Shown here: one piece after another, positions 1 to 9,429 of the stretch | Position numbering within the stretch: position 1 is the first letter of the stretch | Layout of the letters: each line of letters starts with the position of its first letter | Assembly: GCF_014905555.1 (NCBI RefSeq) | Contig: NZ_BNGS01000010.1 | Location: forward strand, 186,001-250,000 | Origin: Streptomyces sp. Y2F8-2 | GTDB taxonomy: Bacteria > Actinomycetota > Actinomycetes > Streptomycetales > Streptomycetaceae | Direction of reading: 5' to 3' | DNA length: 64,000 nt | Position numbers and translations under genes: made by a program | The notes under the pieces: generated by a model | What the model was told of the DNA's origin: nothing | The model's database searches: none | Seen by the model: only the letters and a program-made list of their open reading frames with translations

Positions 1-34
1 GGTTACGGTGGGGTAGAAGGTCGCTGACAACTAC

Positions 35-697
35 TTGGAGCCGCCCGTGATTCCGGTCGTGGACATAGAGGTTGACCCCAGCTTTCCTGCCAATGTGGCG
101 TTAGGTCTGCCACCTGAGGACGAGATCGATGAAGAGGGATACGGGTTCTTTCGGGGAGTGTGGGACATCGGCGATGTGAGCCACGAGGAAGCCGTCGCCA
201 TGGTCAAGGAGGAGCGACACCTCTCCAACCTGGTCGACCGTGCCGCGCTGACCCACGTTGACTTCGAGGCAATCGCCAACGCGTTGGAGTCAAACGACCC
301 GGACAGCCTGCCAGCAGGCTTTGTCGCCGAGCATCCCGAGAGTGAGATCGTCGAACTCGTCGGGGACGGCTATACCGCCGAACCACTTCTCGGCTCCCTT
401 GAACTCGGCGTGGCGGGCCTCTCGTATGCCCTTACATCCATTGGCTGCTTCACTGCAGCAAGCTGCCGGAGCCACCTGTCCGATCACTCATGGTCTCCGC
501 GGCCGGTTGTCTACTTCGCAGCGGAGCGCCCGACCGTCCACTGGCTGACACCGTTGGTCCGCGACACAGGATGCGGTTTCGACGACGGCAGTAGCCACGG
601 ACGGTTGTTGATCGTGGAAGCGCCGTCGATCACGAACTTCATGGACTTGGCCAGCCGCATACTGGGGCAGGTGGAGCGGCAGTCCCCTCGCAGGTAG
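35..697 (+). CDS. Hypothetical protein, 220 aa
   Basis: I do not recognise this protein. It is acidic in its first 110 residues (runs of Asp/Glu such as PPEDEIDEEG) and more mixed after that, with a Cys pair in GCFTAASCRSH near residue 140. There is no signal peptide or membrane segment. The start used is a TTG at 35; no clear ribosome site precedes it and only 34 bases of upstream sequence are available, so the true start could differ. It is convergent with the phosphotransferase-like gene that ends at 786, separated by about 90 bases. Confidence 0.55.
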   Translation: MEPPVIPVVDIEVDPSFPANVALGLPPEDEIDEEGYGFFRGVWDIGDVSHEEAVAMVKEERHLSNLVDRAALTHVDFEAIANALESNDPDSLPAGFVAEHPESEIVELVGDGYTAEPLLGSLELGVAGLSYALTSIGCFTAASCRSHLSDHSWSPRPVVYFAAERPTVHWLTPLVRDTGCGFDDGSSHGRLLIVEAPSITNFMDLASRILGQVERQSPRR

Positions 698-785
698 GTA
701 GCTGTTGCCGGATCGGCGGTTTTCGATCTTGAGCAGCATCCGTCGAACATGCCCCGGCTTCGGCGTGCAGAGCTACCTCTCGCGA

Positions 786-1643
786 TCACCCGGCCTGGAG
801 CTGCTTGCTGACCTCCTCGGCCATGCGTCCTGCTGGCCGCAGCCGGGGATCCTCAGGGTGCGCGTACGGACCAAGAAGCCTTGAGCAAACGAACAGCGTC
901 ATCAACTTGCCGTCCCGAGTCTCGAAGTCGCGCCGGCGCTCCCGCCACACGCGATCAGCCAAGGCTGGGATCACAAGAGAACTCGCCCACAATGTCGCGC
1001 TGTCCAGCCCCAGCGGCGCGCTGCCCCAGTCCTCCCAGTCGAAGAGGCTGAACACCGGTGCGGTGATATTGGCCCAGTTCAGGTCGGCGTGGGCTGGCAT
1101 CCACCGCTCGACGGTCGTGTCGAAGTCCTCGGGGAAAACACTGCGGATGGACGCAGTGACGAGCTCCTGGGTGATGGCGGCGGTGTCCGGCGTGGCGATC
1201 CGCCTCGTGGGCTGCGACGCCGGCGCGTCCAATGTGGCGTTCAACGCATTCCACCACTCGTTCGGAAGCTTCGGAGCCTGGCTCAGCACAGCGGTGCCGA
1301 CAGGAGGGCTCGGCAGGAGCTCGGTCTCGTCTGCCCGCCACATCGCCGAGCCGTCTCCCGCTCGCCAGACCATACATCCGTGCCATTCGGGCTGGGCGAC
1401 GCCTTCGAGACGTGCGGCACACTCTGTGCCGTTCCACCCCTGTTCTGGGATCTGGGCGTGTGCGCGCCGCTCCACCCGGATCCACGTATCACGGTCTGTC
1501 CGGGCCCCGACGGTCCGACGCTTGCGGATCACCGAATCCGGGAGTAGGGACACCCGGAGACACCGCTCAACCCGATCAAGAACCTCGTCGACCGGCTCCA
1601 CCCGTAGATCAACTGGCTGCGTAGCGGGACTTGAGAGCGCCAT
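786..1643 (-). CDS. Aminoglycoside-phosphotransferase-fold protein, 285 aa
   Basis: The C-terminal half carries the kinase-like signature of the APH/choline kinase fold: HADLNWANI (catalytic loop, HxDxxxxN) near residue 185, followed by LFDWEDWG, which occupies the metal-binding DFG position. Proteins of this family phosphorylate small molecules such as aminoglycosides, homoserine or choline. The substrate cannot be told from sequence. The N-terminal lobe is divergent and I see no clear P-loop. It is one of two resistance-enzyme-like genes at the left edge, the other being the nucleotidyltransferase at 1725-2348 on the same strand 81 bases upstream. They may form one transcription unit. Confidence 0.7.
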   Translation of the reverse strand: MALSSPATQPVDLRVEPVDEVLDRVERCLRVSLLPDSVIRKRRTVGARTDRDTWIRVERRAHAQIPEQGWNGTECAARLEGVAQPEWHGCMVWRAGDGSAMWRADETELLPSPPVGTAVLSQAPKLPNEWWNALNATLDAPASQPTRRIATPDTAAITQELVTASIRSVFPEDFDTTVERWMPAHADLNWANITAPVFSLFDWEDWGSAPLGLDSATLWASSLVIPALADRVWRERRRDFETRDGKLMTLFVCSRLLGPYAHPEDPRLRPAGRMAEEVSKQLQAG

Positions 1644-1724
1644 ATCGGCGACCGTAGCAGCGGAGCGAGCCCGGCTCAGGCAGTCGAGGTATCGGCGTGC
1701 GACACGGCGAAGACGGCTGGCCTC

Positions 1725-2348
1725 TCAGGTTCGGTCTGCGGACAAGAGACGTTTCCGCCAGGGATGGTCCGGGGCGGTCACCGCGATCGAATCCGCTAGC
1801 CAGACGCGTTGCGACTCGTCCAGGAGCGGCAATACCGCTTCGAAGTCAGTCTCGTCCTTGTCCCGTGTGGCCTTCGTCTTGTAGAAGAGCTGCACCTCGG
1901 GCGCAAGGTAAGGGATGCCGGTCGGACTCCTCCGCCCCAATCGCGCGAGCGGAAGTCGGACCCCTGGGTTGCGCCGCGAGACCCACTGGGCGCCCTCGGC
2001 CTCGTCCAGCATGAGTTGCACCGACCAGGGCGCCTTACGTGTGCGTCTGCACCAGATGTCGTGGAGGGGCACTTCAAGCATCTCGCCCGGACGCCAGGGA
2101 CGAAGGCGCCCCGCGCCAGGCGGGTCCGCCACGTGCATGTCCCAGTCGCTCAGCATCTCTCGCGCAAGCGCCTGGTCGCGGCGGAGGACCAGGACGTCGA
2201 GATCGCCGTGCGGGCGTAGCTCGCGACCGACGGCGAGTTCGATCGCGTACCCGCCGGCGATCCACCACGGGAAGTCGGCTTCGGCGAACATCGCGGCCAG
2301 GTCCTCCGGGCGCGTCGGCACCCAAGGCCCCAGTTCGTGAACACTCAT
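1725..2348 (-). CDS. Nucleotidyltransferase-fold protein (aminoglycoside/lincosamide adenylyltransferase-like), 207 aa
   Basis: Residues 25-60 show the polymerase-beta-type nucleotidyltransferase signature: FPWWIAGGYAIELAVG followed by HGDLDVLVLR, giving the GG...DxD arrangement that binds nucleotide and Mg2+. Length and layout resemble the 2''-type aminoglycoside nucleotidyltransferases and LinB-like enzymes, but many Streptomyces homologues have no known substrate. The C-terminal half contains a helical region with KTKATRDKDETDF, typical of this family. It probably shares a transcript with the phosphotransferase-like gene downstream. Resistance or drug modification is an inference from fold only. 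Confidence 0.75.
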   Translation of the reverse strand: MSVHELGPWVPTRPEDLAAMFAEADFPWWIAGGYAIELAVGRELRPHGDLDVLVLRRDQALAREMLSDWDMHVADPPGAGRLRPWRPGEMLEVPLHDIWCRRTRKAPWSVQLMLDEAEGAQWVSRRNPGVRLPLARLGRRSPTGIPYLAPEVQLFYKTKATRDKDETDFEAVLPLLDESQRVWLADSIAVTAPDHPWRKRLLSADRT

Positions 2349-2419
2349 CCGTCCATGCTTTCAGCGAACGAGGCTCTGGTAGAGGGGGACATCACAGGTA
2401 GGCAGAATGCAGTGGTCGG

Positions 2420-3304
<885 letters not shown>

Positions 3305-3498
3305 CCCTTGCTCCAGGTGAGGGTCTTCGCCTCGGGGCGCGAGACCGCCTTCCCAGCTGCCGGCGGCTCTCTCTGCTCGCGTGGTCCCTGGCTACTCGTC
3401 TCCGTCAACGCGTTGCCCGGAAGGATATGAACGCCGTGATCTCGTCCGCAATCGAGAAATCCCTTGGTGACTCCCTCAGCGTGCGTGCTTCCCCGTGA

Positions 3499-4116
3499 AT
3501 GGACCAGACGTCGGCGAAGTTGCTTGCGTATCCTCCCAGCGTGGGGACGACAGAGGTCGACTGGGCGTATGAGCTGGCTGGCGAGCTGCTGCGGGACCGC
3601 CTTCCGCGCAGATGGGCACACACGCAGGGCGTTGCCGCCTGTGCCCAGATGCTGGCGCCGCTGGTCGGCGACGACGCTGAGGTCCTGGAATCCGCGGCAG
3701 TGCTCCACGACATCGGCTATGCGCCCCCGCTTGTCGAGACTGGGTTCCATCCGCTGGACGGAGCCCGCTACCTGAGGAACGCACACGCGGCGGACGAGCG
3801 GATCGTCAGGCTGGTGGCGAACCACACGTACGCCCTACTGGAAGCCGAGGAGCGCGGCCTGCGTGACGAGCTGGCCGCTGAGTTCCCTCTCCTGGATGAT
3901 CCGCTGCTCGCAGACGCGCTGGTCTATTGCGACATGACCACGACGCCGGACGGGCAGCGGACGACGTACCAAGAGCGGCTGCAGGAGATCTTGGGCCGCT
4001 ACGGCGAGGACAGCGTTGTCGGCCGCTTCATCCGCCGTGCCGCGCCGCACATCCACGCGAGCGTGGATCGAGTGCGGGCGGCTGCGATCGAGGCTGGCAT
4101 CCAGCTGGGAGCGTGA
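3499..4116 (+). CDS. HD-domain phosphohydrolase-like protein, 205 aa
   Basis: The HD-domain metal-binding residues are visible: RWAHTQGVA near residue 39 supplies the first His, LHDIGYAPPL near residue 70 supplies the HD pair, and a further His lies in LVANHTYALL near residue 110. HD proteins are metal-dependent phosphohydrolases acting on nucleotides or other phosphoesters. The substrate is unknown. The start is an ATG at 3499. It is convergent with the NUDIX gene ending at 4121, with only four bases between the stop codons. Confidence 0.8.
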   Translation: MDQTSAKLLAYPPSVGTTEVDWAYELAGELLRDRLPRRWAHTQGVAACAQMLAPLVGDDAEVLESAAVLHDIGYAPPLVETGFHPLDGARYLRNAHAADERIVRLVANHTYALLEAEERGLRDELAAEFPLLDDPLLADALVYCDMTTTPDGQRTTYQERLQEILGRYGEDSVVGRFIRRAAPHIHASVDRVRAAAIEAGIQLGA

Positions 4117-4120
4117 GTCG

Positions 4121-4588
4121 TCACCCGAGGTACGGATACGCCCCGGTGAGGTAGTGGCCAATCTGCTCGTGCATGCTCGGGTGGATGTCGAGCGTGTGCA
4201 GCTCGTCCGGGTGGACCCACCGCACGCCATCGGCCTCGTCGTTGACTGTGGGCTTGCCGCCGACGGGACGGCCGATGTACACGGCCTCGTACTGCTGTCG
4301 GATCTCGCCGTCGGTGTACTCGATGATGTGCTCCGGGTTGGAGTAGACACCAAGGAAGCCGATGACCTCGGCGACGATGCCTGTCTCCTCCTCGCACTCA
4401 CGCACGGCGCATTGGGCTGGTGTCTCGCCGATGTCCTGGGCTCCGCCGGGCAGGGCCCACTGGCCGGTGTCGCGGCGTCGCTGGAGGAGGATGGCGCCTT
4501 CGTCGTTGATCACGAGCATGTTGCTGGCGGGGATCAGGGTGTTGGCCTTGGGGGCCTTGGGGTCGTTGTAGTACTCGGTCCTGCCCAC
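4121..4588 (-). CDS. NUDIX hydrolase, 155 aa
   Basis: The Nudix box is intact around residues 49-71: GGAQDIGETPAQCAVRECEEETG matches GX5EX7REUXEEXGU. The protein also has QWALPGG before the box and a C-terminal WVHPDEL segment, both common in the family, so it should hydrolyse a nucleoside diphosphate linked to another group. I chose the GTG at 4588 because AGGAG precedes it by about seven bases inside the tail of the upstream gene. The stop of the upstream regulator (4596) is seven bases away, so the two are one operon. Confidence 0.85.
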   Translation of the reverse strand: MGRTEYYNDPKAPKANTLIPASNMLVINDEGAILLQRRRDTGQWALPGGAQDIGETPAQCAVRECEEETGIVAEVIGFLGVYSNPEHIIEYTDGEIRQQYEAVYIGRPVGGKPTVNDEADGVRWVHPDELHTLDIHPSMHEQIGHYLTGAYPYLG

Positions 4589-4595
4589 GGTGTTG

Positions 4596-5345
4596 CTACT
4601 CCTGCCTGTCGGGCGCCCAGGGGCGCGCGGATGCCCACACGGCCTCGAAGCTGTCGCTGTACCGCTGGAACCATTCCCCGCCGTCGGTGTTGCGGAGCTG
4701 GAGGAGCGGGTTGGCGCTGGCCGGCTGGCCCCAGATGTGCGGGTTGACCATGAGGTGGTCGTCGTATCGGAAGATCGAGTTGTAGAGCGTCGTGTCGTGA
4801 AGGCGCACCTCACAGCCTGGGTAGCCGACGAGGTCGCGGTAGTAGGTGAGGGACGCCTTGATCTTGGCCGCGAGCGTGTCTCCGATGCCCTCCTCCCTGC
4901 CCCTGACACGCACCGCTTCCCCGTACGGATCACCGAAACACAGCCGGACGCGCACGCCCGCCTGCGCCCTTTCCTGGAGCATGCTCGCGATGTGCGGGTT
5001 CGTCTGCGCGAAGAAGGTGCCAGAGAACACAAGCACGTCAACCTGCTTCATGGCACCCAGAAGCAGGGAGAGCCACACATCGCGTGGGACGCTCGCCCGG
5101 TTGGGGTAGGTGTCGACGAGTTCCGAGCGGGCCGCGCCGAGCCGCTGAGCCCCCTGGCCGTTCTCGGGCCACAGGTATGTCTCGTCGACCCGAAGCAGGT
5201 TCGCGACCGTCCAACGGTGCCGGCGGTGGGGGACTCGGCCACCGATCCATCGGCTGGCGGTCTTGGGATCCACGGAGCAGGCTTCGGCCAACTCCTCCAC
5301 CGTCAGGCCCCGTTGCACGAGTGCGGAACGCAGTCGCTCATTCAC
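4596..5345 (-). CDS. XRE-type regulator with a C-terminal DUF5919-like domain, 249 aa
   Basis: Residues 1-45 form a helix-turn-helix (LTVEELAEACSVDPKTASRWIGG). Residues 90-240 match the conserved C-terminal domain found in many Streptomyces regulators annotated DUF5919, with MKQVDVLVFSGTFF and VRVRLCFGDPYG. That domain resembles a phospholipase-D-like fold without an obvious HKD motif. It is co-transcribed with the NUDIX hydrolase just downstream and diverges from the HAD gene at 5444. It probably regulates this small set, but its ligand is unknown. Confidence 0.75.
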   Translation of the reverse strand: MNERLRSALVQRGLTVEELAEACSVDPKTASRWIGGRVPHRRHRWTVANLLRVDETYLWPENGQGAQRLGAARSELVDTYPNRASVPRDVWLSLLLGAMKQVDVLVFSGTFFAQTNPHIASMLQERAQAGVRVRLCFGDPYGEAVRVRGREEGIGDTLAAKIKASLTYYRDLVGYPGCEVRLHDTTLYNSIFRYDDHLMVNPHIWGQPASANPLLQLRNTDGGEWFQRYSDSFEAVWASARPWAPDRQE

Positions 5346-5443
5346 TCAGGCAAGCCAACCGGACCATGACAGCAGGCCGCAAGTGCGATGGCCCCGCTGG
5401 ACGCGGTTGTGGCCGGAACTGTTCGTACGCCTACGCTGGACCG

Positions 5444-6142
5444 GTGCCACTGATCGTGCTCTGGGACATCGACCACACCCTCATCGAGAACGCCGGCGTC
5501 AGCAAAGAGATCTACGCCGCCGCCTTCGAAGGCGTCGCCGGCCGTACCGCTGACCATCCTGCCCGCACCGAGGGCCGGACCGACCGGCTGATCCTCGCGG
5601 GGATGTTCCGCGACCACGGTATGGAGCCCCCGGAGTGGGCGTTGATCCAGCCAGCCCTAGAGGCCGCCGGCGCGGCACGTGAGGCTGATCTTGCCCGTCG
5701 TGGCCGGGCGCTTCCCGGTGCCCGTGAGGCGCTCGCCGCGGTAGCGGCCGAGCCCAGCATGATTTCCTCAGTCCTCACCGGGAACGTCCGGGCGAACGCC
5801 CATGTCAAGCTCAGGGCTTTTGGACTGGACAGTCTGGTCGACATCGAGTGCGGAGCGTACGGAGCGGACGCAACGGACCGGGCGGACCTGGTCGACGTCG
5901 CCCGGTCCCGTGTACGGGCGACTTATGGCACGCCGCCCGACACGCCTGTGGTCCTCATCGGTGACACGCCGCGTGACGTCCAAGCCGCCCTCCACTCCGG
6001 CGCGCATGTGATCGGCGTGGCCTCTGGCGTCCACAGCGCGGACGAGCTGAGGGCGGCCGGCGCAGGCACCGTGCTCACCGATCTCACGGACGTCGCCGCC
6101 CTGATGCGTCACCTACGGTCGTTGACTCACGCCGTCTGCTGA
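5444..6142 (+). CDS. HAD-superfamily hydrolase, 232 aa
   Basis: Classical HAD motifs are present: WDIDHTL (motif I, DxDxT) at residues 7-13, SVLTGN (motif II) in mid-protein, and LIGDTPRDVQAA (motif IV) near residue 170. This is the layout of phosphoglycolate-phosphatase-type enzymes with an alpha-helical cap between motifs I and II. The GTG start at 5444 is chosen because motif I follows immediately, as usual for the family. It lies about 150 bases before the radical-SAM operon on the same strand and could be its first gene or an independent one. Confidence 0.8.
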   Translation: MPLIVLWDIDHTLIENAGVSKEIYAAAFEGVAGRTADHPARTEGRTDRLILAGMFRDHGMEPPEWALIQPALEAAGAAREADLARRGRALPGAREALAAVAAEPSMISSVLTGNVRANAHVKLRAFGLDSLVDIECGAYGADATDRADLVDVARSRVRATYGTPPDTPVVLIGDTPRDVQAALHSGAHVIGVASGVHSADELRAAGAGTVLTDLTDVAALMRHLRSLTHAVC

Positions 6143-6289
6143 AAACGTCCCAGGACGTCCGTAAGAAGTCCCTGCGCGTGGTTCGCCGTCCTGCCTTACG
6201 ACGGCACGCTCTTGGGAGCCGTCGGCGGAGCGTCCCCCGCGCTCCGCCGACGTGCTATCCCTCTCCGGCCTCATGGATGGAGCACGCGC

Positions 6290-7384
6290 GTGACAGCTTT
6301 ACTCGGCGGACAGGCGGGCACGGCGTCCACACTCGCGGACGTAGAGCGGCTCGCGCGGCGGTACGGGGTGCCGGTCGAAGACGCCCTGCTCACCTCGATC
6401 AACCTCCACGGAATCGACGGGGAAGCACCGCGTCATCGCGCCCGCCTGCAGGTGCGACTGGACAGCGCGCGGTCCGTGCCCTGGCAGCTCATCGTTCCGC
6501 TGAATGCGGCGGAGTCGCCTTTCCGGCTGATGGACGATGGACAACTGCTGCTTGGGGACTCCCCGGTTGGCACGGTGGAGCGGATCGACGCCGATGAGGC
6601 GGTCGGTGGCTACTTCCGCGACGGCGGCGCCGCTTTGACGCTCAACCCCAATGCCCGCAGCCGCTGCGTGGGTTGCGCCTTCTGCCCCAACACCCTTGAG
6701 GCAGCGGCGGACCCTCGGCTGTCGGAAGAACAGGACCTCCGGGAACTCCTCGCCGCGCTGCGCGAGCAGCACCCCAGGCGGGACCTTACGGAAGTCCGAG
6801 AGGTCAACGTCTCCACCGGATGCTTCGAGCGGGAGCCCGCGGCCGTCGACCACATGCGGGCCCTGCGATCGGTTCTGGCCGAGTACGGCATCGAAGCCAG
6901 GCTCGGCTTCCTCACCTCGGTGCTTCACTCCAGGCAGGCGTTCGACGAGCTTGCCGACATAGGCCCCTTCGTGCTCCGGCTCACGGCTGAATGCTTCACG
7001 CGTCGTGACCTCCTGTTGAAAGCCAGCAAGGCGGTGCTGACGACGGCCTCGATGCCGGAAGTGCTGAGGCGGGCGGTCGCCGCCGGCCACGGGACGTCGT
7101 TCACGTACATCGCGGGTCTGGACGACCTCGACGCACTGCGCACCGGCGTGGAGACCCTCGCGCCGTACGTGACCGAGTTCCCGAACTTCCAGGTCTACCA
7201 GGCCCACAACCGCATCATGGCCGGCCTGCGCGCCTCCGGCGCTCAGGAGCTGGAGTACTACCTCCGCGCCCGCGCCGAGATAGAGAAGATCATGGAGCCC
7301 TCCGGGCTCCGGCCGACGGCATGGGAGTGCTATCGCCCCCTGTGGTACTTCACCTTCGCTGACGAGACCCTGGTCGGCGCTTGA
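6290..7384 (+). CDS. Radical-SAM-like protein with an unusual CX2CX2C cluster motif, 364 aa
   Basis: Near residue 125 the protein has RCVGCAFCPN, a cysteine triad with the aromatic residue before the last Cys typical of radical SAM enzymes. The spacing is CX2CX2C rather than the canonical CX3CX2C. The following strands fit a TIM-barrel radical SAM core: EVREVNVSTGCFE (GGE-like region), LGFLTSVL and SFTYIAGLDD. Enzymes of this superfamily use a 4Fe-4S cluster and SAM to generate a 5'-deoxyadenosyl radical. The GTG at 6290 is preferred over the in-frame start at 6212 because a GGAG sits about eight bases upstream. Its stop overlaps the start of the phosphoketolase-like gene by one base, opening a nine-gene overlapping operon. 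Confidence 0.75.
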   Translation: MTALLGGQAGTASTLADVERLARRYGVPVEDALLTSINLHGIDGEAPRHRARLQVRLDSARSVPWQLIVPLNAAESPFRLMDDGQLLLGDSPVGTVERIDADEAVGGYFRDGGAALTLNPNARSRCVGCAFCPNTLEAAADPRLSEEQDLRELLAALREQHPRRDLTEVREVNVSTGCFEREPAAVDHMRALRSVLAEYGIEARLGFLTSVLHSRQAFDELADIGPFVLRLTAECFTRRDLLLKASKAVLTTASMPEVLRRAVAAGHGTSFTYIAGLDDLDALRTGVETLAPYVTEFPNFQVYQAHNRIMAGLRASGAQELEYYLRARAEIEKIMEPSGLRPTAWECYRPLWYFTFADETLVGA

Positions 7385-9429
7385 TGGAGAACGATGCCGT
7401 TCTGGCCGAGGCCCTGTGGAGAGCGATCTGCTACGCCTCGGTGTGCCAACTCCACCTACGGGACAATGTCCTGCTCAGCCAGCCGCTGACTGCCGAACAC
7501 GTGAAGGAGCGTCCGTCCGGCCACTGGGGGACCGTGCCGGGGACCGCCTTCGCCTTGACCCACCTCGCCCTTGCTGCTGGGGCTCTCGACGGGGAAGTCG
7601 GCCTCGTGCCGCTGCTCGGAGCCGGTCATGCCGGCGTGGTCCAGCTCTCGGCGTCCTGGGTGACAGGTGAGTTGGGCAGGCTGCGTCCGGAATTCGGACC
7701 GGACGCCGGCGGCCTGCGGCGGCTCTCCCGGGCTTTCCCTGACGTGGAAGGGATGGGAGCCGAAGTCACCCCGGCGCTTCCGGCCGGTGCCTTTCTCGGC
7801 GGACGACTCGGGGGCTGCCTGCCCTTCGCCCAAGGGGCCGCGCTCGACGCTCCCGGCAGGGTCGTCGTGCCTGTGATCGGTGATGGCGAGTGCGAGACCC
7901 CGACGACAGCAGCGGCCTGGCTCGCCCACGGAGATCTCACCGGTGCCGCAGTACTTCCCGTGGTGCACGTGAACGGCTTCCGCATGGGCGGTCCGTCGCT
8001 GCTCGGACGACTGGACGACGTCCGGCTCCGGGCGTACTTCGCCGGTATCGGATGGCGGGCCGGGATCGTCCACGTCACCGCCGGATCGCAGGCGGAGCAC
8101 GCAGCTTTCCACGCCGCCCTATGGGACGCCCTGGAGGCCACTGTCGCAGGCCGGCCCACGGCACTGGTCCTGCGCTGCGTCAAGGGATGGACTGGCCCTG
8201 GCGCCCTCGGCGGCCAGACGCTTATCGGTACGGCCGCTCTGCACAAGACACCTCTCACAAACCCGCGCGCCGACGCGCAACAGCTGTCACAGCTCGACGA
8301 CTGGCTTGCCTCCTACCGGCCTTCCCATCTGTTCGACACGCGGGGACGCAGCCGAGGGCCCCTGGCGGAGGCAGTCGCCCGGGTTCGCTGGTGCGCCCTG
8401 CCCCGTGCGCGGTCGGCCACCCCGGATGCCCCGCGAGTACCCAAGGCTGCCTCATTCACGAGCGCGGTCACTGGGACAGTCCGGCGGCACGCAGGACGAG
8501 GCGACTTCCTTCTCCTCAGCCCCGACGAACTGGCCTCCAATCGTCTTCCTGACCTCGCACGTGAGCGATGGGCTCACGAGCTGCTGGCGGAGGAGGTGCT
8601 GCTGGAGTGGCTCGCCGGCTGGACCGCCAGCGGGCGACGGGGCCTGCTCGTGTCGTACGAGAGCTTCGCCCCTCTGCTCACCAGCGGGCTGGTGGCGCAC
8701 ATCAAGCAGCGGCGCCTCGACGGCGCGAAGGGCCTGCCCAGTCTCAACGTCCTCCTGACTTCCTACGGCTGGCACAACGTCCACACGCACGGCGACCCGT
8801 CCCTCGCCACTGCCCTGTTGGCCCTCGGTGCACCCGGAGTCCGGGTGCTGACGCCGGCGGACCCGACTCGTACCGCGGCTGTCCTGGATGAGGCGCTCGA
8901 CTCGATGGACCGCGTCAACTTGATCGTCACCGGCAAGCACAACCGCACGCTCCACCCGGAAGATTCGCTGGACGAGGAGCGGAGCCGTGGTCTCGCGGTG
9001 TGGTCGCACCTCAGCGACGACGACGAGCCCGACCTGACGATCGTGACAGCGGGAGACATCCCCGCTGCCGTAGCCACGGAAGCCGTCGACCGTATTCGCG
9101 ACAGTCACCGGTGCCGGGTCCGCGTCGTCAACCTGCTGGACCTCACGGTTCTCGGTGCCCCAAGCACCTGGCCGAGGGGGCTGAAGGGTTGCGAGGTCGA
9201 GCACTATTTCGGTTCCCACGCTTCCGTTCTCTTCCTCACCCTGGGCCACCCCGCGGCTGTATGGGGGCTGTTGGCGGGGAGCCTCCGCCGCCCCGTCGAC
9301 GTCATCGGCTGGCAGGAGCCCGCCGGCCCGATGCGGCAGCGCGATCTCGCCCGCACCATGGGCTTGGACGTGCCGGGAGTCGAGCGGGCCGCCGACCTCC
9401 TCCTGGCATCTCGCGAGGTGGTCCGATGA
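7384..9429 (+). CDS. Diverged phosphoketolase-family protein (ThDP-dependent), 681 aa
   Basis: The XFP phosphoketolase pattern runs through the whole protein: KERPSGHWGTVPG near residue 40, LGAGHAG near residue 80, the ThDP/Mg motif GDGECETPTTAAAW near residue 165, VVHVNGFRMGGP, and in the C-terminal half SYESFAPLL, a Tyr-Gly-Trp-His-Asn-Val-His-Thr-His stretch, NLIVTGKHNRTLHP and VTAGDIPA. Phosphoketolases cleave xylulose-5-P or fructose-6-P to acetyl-phosphate. This one is about 110 residues shorter than the usual 790 and several signatures are altered (GPGHGG became GAGHAG), so a different ketose or acceptor is likely. The ATG at 7384 overlaps the upstream stop; the stop overlaps the next gene by four bases. 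Confidence 0.8.
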   Translation: MENDAVLAEALWRAICYASVCQLHLRDNVLLSQPLTAEHVKERPSGHWGTVPGTAFALTHLALAAGALDGEVGLVPLLGAGHAGVVQLSASWVTGELGRLRPEFGPDAGGLRRLSRAFPDVEGMGAEVTPALPAGAFLGGRLGGCLPFAQGAALDAPGRVVVPVIGDGECETPTTAAAWLAHGDLTGAAVLPVVHVNGFRMGGPSLLGRLDDVRLRAYFAGIGWRAGIVHVTAGSQAEHAAFHAALWDALEATVAGRPTALVLRCVKGWTGPGALGGQTLIGTAALHKTPLTNPRADAQQLSQLDDWLASYRPSHLFDTRGRSRGPLAEAVARVRWCALPRARSATPDAPRVPKAASFTSAVTGTVRRHAGRGDFLLLSPDELASNRLPDLARERWAHELLAEEVLLEWLAGWTASGRRGLLVSYESFAPLLTSGLVAHIKQRRLDGAKGLPSLNVLLTSYGWHNVHTHGDPSLATALLALGAPGVRVLTPADPTRTAAVLDEALDSMDRVNLIVTGKHNRTLHPEDSLDEERSRGLAVWSHLSDDDEPDLTIVTAGDIPAAVATEAVDRIRDSHRCRVRVVNLLDLTVLGAPSTWPRGLKGCEVEHYFGSHASVLFLTLGHPAAVWGLLAGSLRRPVDVIGWQEPAGPMRQRDLARTMGLDVPGVERAADLLLASREVVR

